Shown here piece after piece: positions 19,028 to 27,286 of a stretch of DNA of 64,000 nt. The notes beneath the pieces are model-generated. The model saw only the letters and a program-made list of their open reading frames with translations, was not told the DNA's origin and searched no databases. The stretch's first letter is position 1; the number at the start of each line of letters is the position of its first letter. The position numbers were made by a program, and so were the translations under genes. The stretch comes from Pseudolabrys sp035718275 (lineage in GTDB: Bacteria; Pseudomonadota; Alphaproteobacteria; Rhizobiales; Xanthobacteraceae): contig DASTHI010000010.1 of assembly GCA_035718275.1 (NCBI GenBank), positions 186,001 to 250,000 of the forward strand, in the 5' to 3' direction.

Positions 19028-19618
19028 TCAAGGGTGCCCGCGAAAATCCAAAACCTCTGCTTCGGTTAGCACGAGGTCGAGGCGGGCGTCGCGTTCCGTG
19101 GCTGGAACCTTCGGGATCTCCTGAACTGCGAATGCGATGCCGACTGCAATGACCGGTTTCTTTCGACGCAAGGCATTGATTGTCATGTCATAGTATCCGG
19201 CGCCATAACCGATGCGGTGACCGGTTCGATCGAAGGCGGCCAAAGGAACGATCAGAACGTCCGGCAGGACTTCAGGCGCGCTGCTGAGAGGCTCGCGAAT
19301 GCCCCATTGCCCGCGATCAAGCTGATCGCCAAAAAAATAGGCTCGCATGCTCAGCGGCTTTCCACGGCCCTCAATACGCGGCAGCGCCAATCGTGCTCCA
19401 GCAGCGGCGAGTTTTCTCATCAACGGAATCGGATTGATCTCCGATTTCATCGGCGAGAACCCAGACACGATCACGCCGGGCCGAATTTCTGCGGGAAAAT
19501 CGCGAGCAGCGATGGCTTCGGCAGCCGCAGCACGCAGGTGAGGTGCCAGGGCGTCGCGACGAGCCAATGTCTTGACGCGGAGCAATTCTTTGGATGGTGC
19601 CGGTTCGATCAGGTTCAA
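19028..19618 (-). CDS. fau: 5-formyltetrahydrofolate cyclo-ligase
   Basis: 196 aa. Converts 5-formyl-THF to 5,10-methenyl-THF with ATP. The motif DVLIVPLAAFDRTGHRIGYGAGYYD is the family hallmark, and the N-terminal basic segment KTLARRDALAPH is usual. The only suitable start is a TTG at 19618 (an ACGGA lies just upstream), so translation may be weak. It lies directly downstream of 6S RNA, the ssrS-ygfA order known from many proteobacteria. Confidence 0.93.
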   Translation of the reverse strand: MNLIEPAPSKELLRVKTLARRDALAPHLRAAAAEAIAARDFPAEIRPGVIVSGFSPMKSEINPIPLMRKLAAAGARLALPRIEGRGKPLSMRAYFFGDQLDRGQWGIREPLSSAPEVLPDVLIVPLAAFDRTGHRIGYGAGYYDMTINALRRKKPVIAVGIAFAVQEIPKVPATERDARLDLVLTEAEVLDFRGHP

Positions 19619-19666
19619 TCCGTAACCCTGAGCGGTTGTCCAATTTCTCGGTGCATGATCAACCGC

Positions 19667-19706
19667 AACATCGTCTCAAAATCATCCGAACATCGTCTCA
19701 AATCAT
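19667..19706. repeat. imperfect 18-bp direct repeat between 6S RNA and fau
   Basis: AACATCGTCTCAAAATCAT (19667-19685) is followed by AACATCGTCTCAAATCAT (19689-19706); they differ by one A. The pair sits just after the 3' end of 6S RNA on the minus strand and ahead of the TTG start of fau, so it is in the fau leader if the two are co-transcribed. Confidence 0.65.
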
Positions 19707-19868
19707 AAGTGCGGAGCCGCAGTGGCCGTCGGAGCACCGATCCCGGGTTCCCTACGAAAGTAGGTGGGCGCCATATGTCCGAGCCCACGGGCCCGGTCAG
19801 GGACAGCTCCCTTAAGGATCGATAAGGCCCCGGGGATTGCGTCTCCTGACGCACCCCGCAGCCCCGCA
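19705..19868 (-). ncRNA. ssrS: 6S RNA
   Basis: On the minus strand this roughly 160-nt segment can fold into one long hairpin: the ends (19709-19727 with 19848-19867) pair through GC-rich runs, with shorter helices such as CCTACtttcGTAGG and GCGTCaggaGACGC inside. Length, rod-like folding and position between zapA and fau match alphaproteobacterial 6S RNA, which binds sigma70 RNA polymerase as a promoter mimic. The ends are estimated; I recognised it by structure and synteny, without a covariance search. Confidence 0.8.
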
Positions 19869-19940
19869 GATTCGAATGTAGTGCCTATCTGCGAGCGCCG
19901 CCACAGCCAGTTCCTGCAGTCAATGACTTGCCGCGTGACG

Positions 19941-20327
19941 CTACCCGATGGCAATGGCGCCATTGCCAAGTGTTTGATTGAGTTTTTTGGTGATGCCCTC
20001 GATCCGCTCGGCTGCAGAGTTGAATGCCCCGATAACGGCATCTGATGCGGCCTTCGCCCGATCGGCTGCCACAAGCCGTGCGTCATGAAGCGCAGTGATT
20101 TCCTCCTCAAGCCGACGCATCTTGTCGGCGGTTTCGGCAAGATCGTCAGCCAGCATGAGCGCAGCCATCACAGTGAGGCGCGTGTCTCCGATCTCTCCAA
20201 ATTTGCGCCGAAGATCGATGATGCGCTGATCAATTTGCTTGGCGAGTGCGAGTAGATGATCCTCCTCACCGTCTTCGCAGGCGAGACGGAATTGGCGGCC
20301 GGCAATGGTCGCGTTCACCTGTGCCAT
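19941..20327 (-). CDS. zapA: cell division protein ZapA
   Basis: 128 aa from the ATG at 20327 (MAQVNATIAGRQFRLACEDG). A small FtsZ-bundling protein: N-terminal beta strands, then a long helix with KQIDQRIIDLRRKFG and MAALMLADDLAE, then a C-terminal coiled coil. The frame is open 79 codons further upstream, but that part overlaps the DUF4164 gene and does not resemble ZapA. It begins four bases after the DUF4164 stop and precedes 6S RNA. Confidence 0.93.
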   Translation of the reverse strand: MAQVNATIAGRQFRLACEDGEEDHLLALAKQIDQRIIDLRRKFGEIGDTRLTVMAALMLADDLAETADKMRRLEEEITALHDARLVAADRAKAASDAVIGAFNSAAERIEGITKKLNQTLGNGAIAIG

Positions 20328-20331
20328 GAAG

Positions 20332-20613
20332 CTACTCTTGGAGATCCAGCACGGATTGAATTGAGGCAACGGCAGAGTCCAATCGCTGGGCAATTTCGCG
20401 ATTTGTCGCCTCCAGTCGTCGCGACCGGGCTGTTTCGCCGTCGAGTGCCGCCGCGAGGCGCGTTCGATCAAGCCCGAGAGCCTGCACTTGCGCCGCGAGA
20501 CCCTCCTCGTTCCGATCGGCTTGCTTTCGACGTTCAACGGCCGCGTCGAGCGCATCGAGCGCAAGCGCGAGACGCTTCACCGCCGCATCGATTGCGCTTT
20601 GCTCCATCATCAT
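20332..20613 (-). CDS. DUF4164 family coiled-coil protein
   Basis: 93 aa from the first of three tandem ATGs at 20613; the next two codons are equally possible starts. Almost the whole protein is a helical heptad pattern (AAVKRLALALDALDAAVERRKQ and onward). This matches the DUF4164 family, which lies next to zapA in Hyphomicrobiales. By position it may act with ZapA at the division ring, comparable to ZapB, but that is inference. Confidence 0.85.
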   Translation of the reverse strand: MMMEQSAIDAAVKRLALALDALDAAVERRKQADRNEEGLAAQVQALGLDRTRLAAALDGETARSRRLEATNREIAQRLDSAVASIQSVLDLQE

Positions 20614-20811
20614 CTCTGATCCGCACAAAAAATCTTGTAGCGGCAGACATTTAGGCCAGGAAGCTTACGTGGTGCGCGACGCCGCCGTCAACGCTGCACG
20701 CATGACTTGCCCACCTGTTTTCACGGCCTGTGAATGGAGGATGCTGACCGCTCCGGTCACATTGACTCGGGGGGCTTACATGCTATCCAGCCCGCAAAAA
20801 GGCCCCATTCC

Positions 20812-22857
20812 ATGAGCGCAAAAGCCTCGTCGACCGTAAGCGCGCATTTTGAGCGGCGTGGATCGGCGGCCAAGCACCTCGCTGCACACTCCACCATGGC
20901 GAATGCGATTCGCGCCTTGGCCATGGATGCCGTGGAACAGGCGAAGTCCGGGCATCCCGGGATGCCGATGGGCATGGCTGATGTAGCCACCGTGCTTTTC
21001 GCACGCTTTCTGAAGTTCGATCCTGCTGACCCGAACTGGCACGACCGCGATCGGTTTGTCCTGTCAGCAGGCCATGGCTCGATGCTGATCTATGCGCTGC
21101 TTTATCTCACCGGGTACAAGGGCATGACGCTCGAAGAAATCAAGCGCTTTCGCCAATTGGATTCGAGAACGCCCGGCCACCCTGAATTCGGCCACACGCC
21201 AGGGGTGGAGACGACGACCGGTCCTCTCGGACAAGGCCTGGCGAATGGCGTCGGCATGGCGATCGCTGAAAAACACCTGGCGTCGTTGTTTGGATCTGAC
21301 GTGGTCGACCACAAAACCTATGTGATCGTGTCCGACGGCGACTTGATGGAAGGTATCAGTCAGGAAGCAATTGCACTTGCGGGGCATCTGAAGCTCAACA
21401 AGCTTATCGTGCTGTTCGATGATAACGGGATTTCGATCGATGGCCTCTTATCGCTCACCGACAGCGTCGATCAGGTCAAACGCTTCGAAGCCGCGGGCTG
21501 GTTTGCAAGTCGCGTCGACGGACATGATCCGGCGGCAATCGAATCCGCCCTTGAAAAGGCGCAGACCTCCGCTAAACCGGTACTGATCGCTTGCAAGACG
21601 AAGATCGGTTTCGGCGCTCCTACCAAGGAAGGGTCGGAGAAATCACACGGCTCGCCGCTCGGTCATGATGAAATCAAGGGCGCGCGCGAGCGCCTCGGGT
21701 GGGTTCATGAGCCTTTTAAAATTCCACCCGACGTTCTTGATGCCTGGCGTAGCGCTGGAGAGCGATCAAAAAGCTCGCACATCGAATGGAAAAGACGGCT
21801 CGCTGCGCTTGATCCTGCTAAGCGTAGCGAGTTCGAGCGGCGGATGAATGGCATGTTGCCCGTGCATGCGCTCGAGCATGCCGTGCATGAGGTAAAGAAG
21901 AAGCTTGCGGCCGAGCCAAAAGACATGGCCACCCGCAGCGCGTCCGAACTTGCCCTCGAAAGCCTCGTTCCCGCGCTGCCGGAGATGATCGGCGGGTCCG
22001 CAGATCTGACTGGCTCCAACAACACGCGCACCAAAGGAATGAAATCGATTTCCGCGGCTGATTTTTCGGGGCGCTTCATCCACTACGGGGTGCGCGAACA
22101 TGCGATGGCAGCGGCAATGAATGGAATCGCGCTGCACGACGGAATTGTCCCGTATTCTGGCACCTTCCTGGTGTTTTCCGATTATTGCCGACCCGCGATC
22201 CGGCTTGCTGCATTGATGGGAAAGCGCGTGATTCACGTGATGACCCACGATTCAATTGGTCTCGGAGAAGATGGGCCGACGCACCAGCCAGTCGAGCATC
22301 TGGCAGCGCTACGCGCGATTCCGAACCTGCTCGTCTTCCGGCCCTGCGATGCGATTGAAACGGCCGAGTGTTGGCAACTCGCCCTCGAACAGAAGGACAG
22401 GCCGAGTGTTCTCGCGCTCACGCGACAGAACCTCCCCCAGCTTCGGAACCGTTTTGATCGCGACAATGTCTGCGCCCGCGGCGCCTATGAAATCGCCGCC
22501 CCCGACGAACGCGCCGATGTCTCGATCTTCGCCACCGGCTCGGAAGTTGCCATTGCCGTCGACGCAGCAAGATTGCTGGCCGCCCGCGGAATCGCGGCGC
22601 GCGTCGTCTCAATACCCTGCTTCGAACTATTCCTCGCTCAGGACGAGAGCTACCGCCGCGCAATGGTTGGCAACTCCAGAATCAGAATTGGCGTGGAAGC
22701 CGCCGTCCGCCAGGGCTGGGATTCGGTCATCGGTTCCGATGGCATATTCATCGGAATGAACACATTCGGAGCCAGCGCACCCTATAAGGAACTGTACAAG
22801 AAGTTCGGAATTACCGCCGAAATGGTGGCTCAGGCAGCCACAAAAGCACTGATCTAG
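20812..22857 (+). CDS. tkt: transketolase
   Basis: 681 aa from the ATG at 20812. Thiamine-diphosphate enzyme of the pentose phosphate and Calvin cycles. Seen are SGHPGMPMGMAD, SAGHGSMLIYALLYL, the cofactor motif SDGDLMEGISQEA with its downstream Asn, and the pyrimidine-domain VREHAMAAAMNGIALH with the catalytic Glu. It leads tkt-gap-pgk-fba on the plus strand, a cluster also found with CO2-fixation genes in some relatives. No Rubisco or phosphoribulokinase gene is in the window. Confidence 0.97.
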   Translation: MSAKASSTVSAHFERRGSAAKHLAAHSTMANAIRALAMDAVEQAKSGHPGMPMGMADVATVLFARFLKFDPADPNWHDRDRFVLSAGHGSMLIYALLYLTGYKGMTLEEIKRFRQLDSRTPGHPEFGHTPGVETTTGPLGQGLANGVGMAIAEKHLASLFGSDVVDHKTYVIVSDGDLMEGISQEAIALAGHLKLNKLIVLFDDNGISIDGLLSLTDSVDQVKRFEAAGWFASRVDGHDPAAIESALEKAQTSAKPVLIACKTKIGFGAPTKEGSEKSHGSPLGHDEIKGARERLGWVHEPFKIPPDVLDAWRSAGERSKSSHIEWKRRLAALDPAKRSEFERRMNGMLPVHALEHAVHEVKKKLAAEPKDMATRSASELALESLVPALPEMIGGSADLTGSNNTRTKGMKSISAADFSGRFIHYGVREHAMAAAMNGIALHDGIVPYSGTFLVFSDYCRPAIRLAALMGKRVIHVMTHDSIGLGEDGPTHQPVEHLAALRAIPNLLVFRPCDAIETAECWQLALEQKDRPSVLALTRQNLPQLRNRFDRDNVCARGAYEIAAPDERADVSIFATGSEVAIAVDAARLLAARGIAARVVSIPCFELFLAQDESYRRAMVGNSRIRIGVEAAVRQGWDSVIGSDGIFIGMNTFGASAPYKELYKKFGITAEMVAQAATKALI

Positions 22858-22949
22858 ATCGTCTTGCGCCCGGGACGACCGCCTCCGACATTTCAGGCGC
22901 CAATTTGCTCGGCCTGAGCCAAGACGGGTACGAAATCGGGAGTGAGGAA

Positions 22950-23957
22950 ATGACAGTACGTGTCGCCATTAACGGATTTGGCCGGATAGGCCGAAATATC
23001 CTTCGTGCCATCGCCGAAGTGGGGCGCACGGATATCGAAGTCGTTGCAATCAATGATCTCGGCCCCGTCGAAACCAATGCACACTTGTTGCGCTTTGACA
23101 GCGTGCACGGTCGCTTCCCTGGCGAGGTGACCGTCAAGGGCGACACGATCAGTATCGGAAACGGCGAGATTAAGGTCACTGCCGAGCGGGATCCTTCGAA
23201 ATTGCCATGGAAGGACCTCGGTGTGGATGTCGCGCTTGAGTGCACGGGGATCTTCACCGCCAAGGAAAAAGCATCGGCGCATCTAGCCGCCGGAGCCAAG
23301 CGCGTCCTGGTCTCGGCACCTGCTGATAGCGCAGATTTTACTGTCGTCTTCGGGGTCAACCACGACAAGCTGACTAAAGATCACAAAGTTGTATCGAACG
23401 GCTCCTGCACGACCAATTGCCTTGCGCCGGTTGCCAAGGTCCTCAATGACGCGGTGGGGATCGAAACCGGTTTCATGACGACGATCCACGCCTATACCGG
23501 CGATCAGCCCACGCTCGATACACTGCACAAGGATCTCTATCGGGCGCGCGCCGCCGCCCTGTCCATGATCCCGACCTCGACCGGTGCCGCAAAGGCAATC
23601 GGGCTCGTTTTACCGGAATTGAAAGGAAAGCTGGATGGCGTCGCGATACGTGTCCCTACTCCGAACGTTTCCGTGATCGACCTCAAGATTGTCGCGAAAA
23701 GAGAGACCAGCAAGGAAGAAATCAACGATGCGGTAAAGCGCGCATCGGAACAGCAACTCAAGGGCATCCTTACCTATACGACGCATCCGAACGTCTCGAT
23801 CGATTTCAATCACGATCCCCATTCATCCACATTCCACATGGATCAGACGAAGGTCATGAACGGCACGTTTGTGCGCGTCATGGCCTGGTATGACAATGAA
23901 TGGGGTTTCTCAAACCGGATGGCCGATACCGCGGTCGCGATGGGCAAACTGCTCTGA
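22950..23957 (+). CDS. gap: glyceraldehyde-3-phosphate dehydrogenase
   Basis: 335 aa. NAD-binding VAINGFGRIGRN at the N-terminus; the catalytic Cys153 in SNGSCTTNCLAP; then TIHAYTGDQ and the C-terminal WYDNEWGFSNRM. The cofactor loop has AINDL, as in enzymes that use NAD. The ATG at 22950 is preferred by family alignment even though GAGG is only two bases before it. An in-frame start at 22905 would add 15 residues and give better spacing. Confidence 0.97.
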   Translation: MTVRVAINGFGRIGRNILRAIAEVGRTDIEVVAINDLGPVETNAHLLRFDSVHGRFPGEVTVKGDTISIGNGEIKVTAERDPSKLPWKDLGVDVALECTGIFTAKEKASAHLAAGAKRVLVSAPADSADFTVVFGVNHDKLTKDHKVVSNGSCTTNCLAPVAKVLNDAVGIETGFMTTIHAYTGDQPTLDTLHKDLYRARAAALSMIPTSTGAAKAIGLVLPELKGKLDGVAIRVPTPNVSVIDLKIVAKRETSKEEINDAVKRASEQQLKGILTYTTHPNVSIDFNHDPHSSTFHMDQTKVMNGTFVRVMAWYDNEWGFSNRMADTAVAMGKLL

Positions 23958-23970
23958 GCCTCAAAATCCG

Positions 23971-25164
23971 ATGGGTGACTTCCGAACACTCGACGAGGTG
24001 GACGTAAAGGGCAAACGTGTTCTGTTGCGAGTAGATCTGAATGTGCCCGTCGAGAATGGCATCGTCACGGATACAACCCGGATCGAGCGAGTGGCTGCCG
24101 AAATTACGGAGCTCGCCGACAAGGGCGCCAAGGTGGTGCTGCTTTCGCACTTTGGCCGACCTAAGGGAAAAGATCCTAAGAAGTCGCTTAAGCCAGTTGC
24201 AGCCGAAGTCGCGCGCATCATCAAACGGCCGGTGCGCTTTGCGAGCGATTGCATCGGCGAAGCCGCTGAAAGCGCCGTGGCTGCCCTGAAACCGGGCGAT
24301 ATCCTGTGTCTCGAGAACACCCGATTTCACAGTGGCGAAGAGAAGAATGATCCTGCATTTGTGTCAGAGCTTGCGAAACTGGGCGATATATGGGTGAACG
24401 ATGCGTTCTCAGCTGCCCATCGCGCACATGCGTCGACCGAAGGACTCGGACACAAATTGCCGGCCTATGCCGGCCGCAGCATGCAAGCCGAGCTCGCTGC
24501 TCTGACAAAAGCGCTCGAAAACCCGGGCCGTCCGCTAGCAGCAATTGTGGGCGGCGCAAAGATTTCCACGAAGCTCGATCTGCTGAGCAGCATGCTCAAG
24601 AAGGTGGACGCGTTGATAATCGGCGGCGCAATGGCAAATACGTTCCTGGCTGCAAACGGCAATCCGGTAGGAAAATCACTGGTCGAGGCCGATCATGTTG
24701 GCGCTGCCCGAGACATTTTGGCCGAAGCGAGCGCGAGCGGGCGTGAACTCGTGCTGCCGGTTGACGTGGTCGTTGCACAAAAATTCGAACCGCATGCGGC
24801 CTCGAGGGTCGTGGATGCCGGAAATGTGAAGGATTCCGAGATGATCCTCGACATAGGACCCCGCAGCATCGAGCAGGTCGTCTCAGTGCTCGCCCGATCC
24901 AAGACTTTGGTCTGGAATGGTCCTTTTGGCGCTTTTGAAGTGGAGCCGTTCGACAATGGCACCCTTGAAGTTGCTGAGGCCGCTGCGGAACTCACTCAGG
25001 CTGGAAAGCTTATTTCGATTGCGGGTGGCGGCGATACGGTGGCCGCACTAAACGTCGCGGGGGTTGCCGACCGCCTGACCTATATCTCGACCGCCGGCGG
25101 GGCCTTTTTAGAGTGGCTGGAAGGCAAGTCCTTGCCCGGAGTCGAGGTCTTGCGAGTAAAATAG
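23971..25164 (+). CDS. pgk: phosphoglycerate kinase
   Basis: 397 aa. Substrate-binding RVDLNVPVENG and LSHFGRPKG near the N-terminus, GGAKISTKLDLL in the hinge, and the nucleotide-binding IAGGGDTVAAL near the C-terminus. The ATG at 23971 is 13 bases after the gap stop, so gap and pgk are almost certainly one operon. Confidence 0.97.
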   Translation: MGDFRTLDEVDVKGKRVLLRVDLNVPVENGIVTDTTRIERVAAEITELADKGAKVVLLSHFGRPKGKDPKKSLKPVAAEVARIIKRPVRFASDCIGEAAESAVAALKPGDILCLENTRFHSGEEKNDPAFVSELAKLGDIWVNDAFSAAHRAHASTEGLGHKLPAYAGRSMQAELAALTKALENPGRPLAAIVGGAKISTKLDLLSSMLKKVDALIIGGAMANTFLAANGNPVGKSLVEADHVGAARDILAEASASGRELVLPVDVVVAQKFEPHAASRVVDAGNVKDSEMILDIGPRSIEQVVSVLARSKTLVWNGPFGAFEVEPFDNGTLEVAEAAAELTQAGKLISIAGGGDTVAALNVAGVADRLTYISTAGGAFLEWLEGKSLPGVEVLRVK

Positions 25165-25273
25165 TGATTGGCATCAATTAGACACCACGTTGAAACTTTC
25201 GACATGCAATCGCTGAAGCAACCTGCTTGGACTGCGCTTTGCATCTGGACTTGCGATTGAGAGGGAGTTGGCG

Positions 25274-26296
25274 ATGAATCTCGATGAATTGAACAAGATT
25301 GCGGTGGCCATGGTAGAGCCTGGGAAGGGCATTTTGGCCGCTGACGAATCATCGGGCACAATCAAGAAACGCTTTGACGGTATTGGCGTGGAGTCAACCG
25401 AAGAGACCCGCCGCGACTACCGGGAAATGCTTTTCCGGTCAGCCGAAGGCATGAAGCATATCTCTGGAGTGATACTCTACGACGAGACAATCTGGCAGCA
25501 CGCGAAGGACGGCACTCCGCTCATCGATCTCATCAAAAAGGCGGGCTCCATTCCCGGCATCAAGGTCGACGAGGGGACAAAGCCGCTGCCGTTCTGCCCA
25601 GGAGAGGTTGTCACATTCGGCCTCGACGGACTGCCCGCAAGGCTCCCGAAATACTACGAACAGGGCGCCCGCTTTGCGAAATGGCGCGCCGTTATCGACA
25701 TTGGCGCCGGTATCCCCAGTTACGCTTGCATTCACACCAACGCTCACGCGCTCGGGCGATATGCAGCGCTATGCCAGGTCAATCAGATTGTGCCGATCGT
25801 GGAGCCCGAAGTGCTGATGGACGGCGATCATGATATCGACCGCTGCTATGAAGTGACTGAGTTCGTCCTCAAAGAGACCTTTCAACAGCTCTACTATCAA
25901 CGGGTAAAGCTCGAAGGCATGGTGCTAAAGCCAAACATGGCCGTGGCCGGCAAAAAAAGCTCGAAGAAGGCCAGCATCGAGGAGGTGGCGGAAAAGACCG
26001 TGAAGATGCTGAAGGCGTGCGTGCCGGCAGCGGTGCCCGGGATTGCGTTCCTCTCTGGCGGGCAGAGCGATGAAGAGGCCACTGCCCATCTCGATGCCAT
26101 GAACAGGATCGGCGGTCTGCCCTGGCGGCTTACATTCTCATATGGTCGTGCCCTGCAGCACGCTCCACTCACTGCCTGGAAAGGCAAGACCGAAAACGTT
26201 GCCGCCGCGCAACGTGCATTCGCGCATCGCGCCGCAATGAACGGCCTCGCCGCGCTTGGCCAATGGAAATCCGACATGGAGAAAAAAGCGGCCTGA
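25274..26296 (+). CDS. fba: class I fructose-bisphosphate aldolase
   Basis: 340 aa. Schiff-base (metal-free) class I aldolase: KGILAADESSGT at the N-terminus, the active Lys in EGMVLKPNM, and LSGGQSDEEAT. Class II enzymes are more common in bacteria, but class I occurs in Hyphomicrobiales. The ATG at 25274 has GAGGGAG six bases upstream; a TTG two codons earlier is less likely. It follows pgk by 109 bases. Confidence 0.96.
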   Translation: MNLDELNKIAVAMVEPGKGILAADESSGTIKKRFDGIGVESTEETRRDYREMLFRSAEGMKHISGVILYDETIWQHAKDGTPLIDLIKKAGSIPGIKVDEGTKPLPFCPGEVVTFGLDGLPARLPKYYEQGARFAKWRAVIDIGAGIPSYACIHTNAHALGRYAALCQVNQIVPIVEPEVLMDGDHDIDRCYEVTEFVLKETFQQLYYQRVKLEGMVLKPNMAVAGKKSSKKASIEEVAEKTVKMLKACVPAAVPGIAFLSGGQSDEEATAHLDAMNRIGGLPWRLTFSYGRALQHAPLTAWKGKTENVAAAQRAFAHRAAMNGLAALGQWKSDMEKKAA

Positions 26297-26514
26297 TTCA
26301 GAACCGTTGTTTGGTCACAAAGGATTGCCCATGCTCGGGGACATCGATGTGATCGGTTGAATCAGCACTCTCTCCACGCAACGCACTGCCGCGGCACTGC
26401 GGACGTGTCCTGCTCGGGTGATTTGAGCTTCATGCTCGCATCCGCTAAGAAATGCTCGCCAATTCGTCACTTCTCACAAAGCTGTAGAGTTATCAGCGAT
26501 ACAAGGACAATGAC

Positions 26515-27147
26515 GTGATTGATCTTTATACTTGGACGACTCCAAACGGCCGAAAGGTTTCTATAGCGCTTGAGGAATTCGGGTTGCCTTATACTGTTCA
26601 TCCAATCGATATTTCAAAGGATGAGCAGTTCGCGCCTCATTTTCTGAAGATTGCTCCCAACAATCGCATTCCGGCCATCGTCGATCGCGACACCAATATT
26701 GCGCTGATGGAATCGGGCGCGATATTGATTTATCTCGCCGACAAGACCGGCAAATTGATGCCGAAGTCGGGTGAGGCGCGCTACCGTGTCCTCGAATGGC
26801 TGATGTGGCAGATGGGTGGGATCGGCCCTTTCCTCGGCCAAGTGCATCACTTCGTAAAATACAACAAGGGCAAAGCACCGTACGCCGAGGAGCGCTATCT
26901 CAAGGAAGCTCACCGGCTGTACAAGGTGCTCAACACGCGGCTAGAAGGCCGCCAATTTGTCGCCGATCAATACTCCATCGCCGACATTGCCATCTGGCCT
27001 TGGATCTCCCGTTTCGAGTGGCAGACGATCGACTTGCACCAGTATCCGAACGTGAAACGCTGGTATGAAACGATCGCGGCACGTCCGGCGGTTCAAAAAG
27101 GATATCGCATACCAAAGGACATGGGCCCCATTCCGTTGCCCTCTTGA
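26515..27147 (+). CDS. glutathione S-transferase (YfcG/YghU-like)
   Basis: 210 aa. The N-terminal thioredoxin-like domain begins MIDLYTWTTPNGRKVSIALEE, where the TPNG stretch is typical of the Nu-class YfcG/YghU proteins, which bind oxidised glutathione and act as disulfide reductases. ESGAILIYLADKTG is the glutathione-binding SNAIL-like motif, and the C-terminal helical domain has ADIAIWPW. The start is GTG at 26515 with AAGGA upstream. 218 bases separate it from fba, and nothing is visible there. Confidence 0.92.
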   Translation: MIDLYTWTTPNGRKVSIALEEFGLPYTVHPIDISKDEQFAPHFLKIAPNNRIPAIVDRDTNIALMESGAILIYLADKTGKLMPKSGEARYRVLEWLMWQMGGIGPFLGQVHHFVKYNKGKAPYAEERYLKEAHRLYKVLNTRLEGRQFVADQYSIADIAIWPWISRFEWQTIDLHQYPNVKRWYETIAARPAVQKGYRIPKDMGPIPLPS

Positions 27148-27286
27148 GGCCGACTATCGTTGCCGGCTCACCGAGAAAACGAATTCGCCACCCGCTTGGA
27201 GCTTCCCTGGCGAACGAATAGTCTTGTTCGTGATTCGCCGTTGCTTCTACGGCGTGCTGTTGCGTTCTCATGACAACCGCACTGCC

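Noticed and set aside
18233..19069. 278-codon plus-strand frame over the phosphoesterase and fau
   Set aside because: Antisense to clear family members; no ribosome-binding site or recognisable product.
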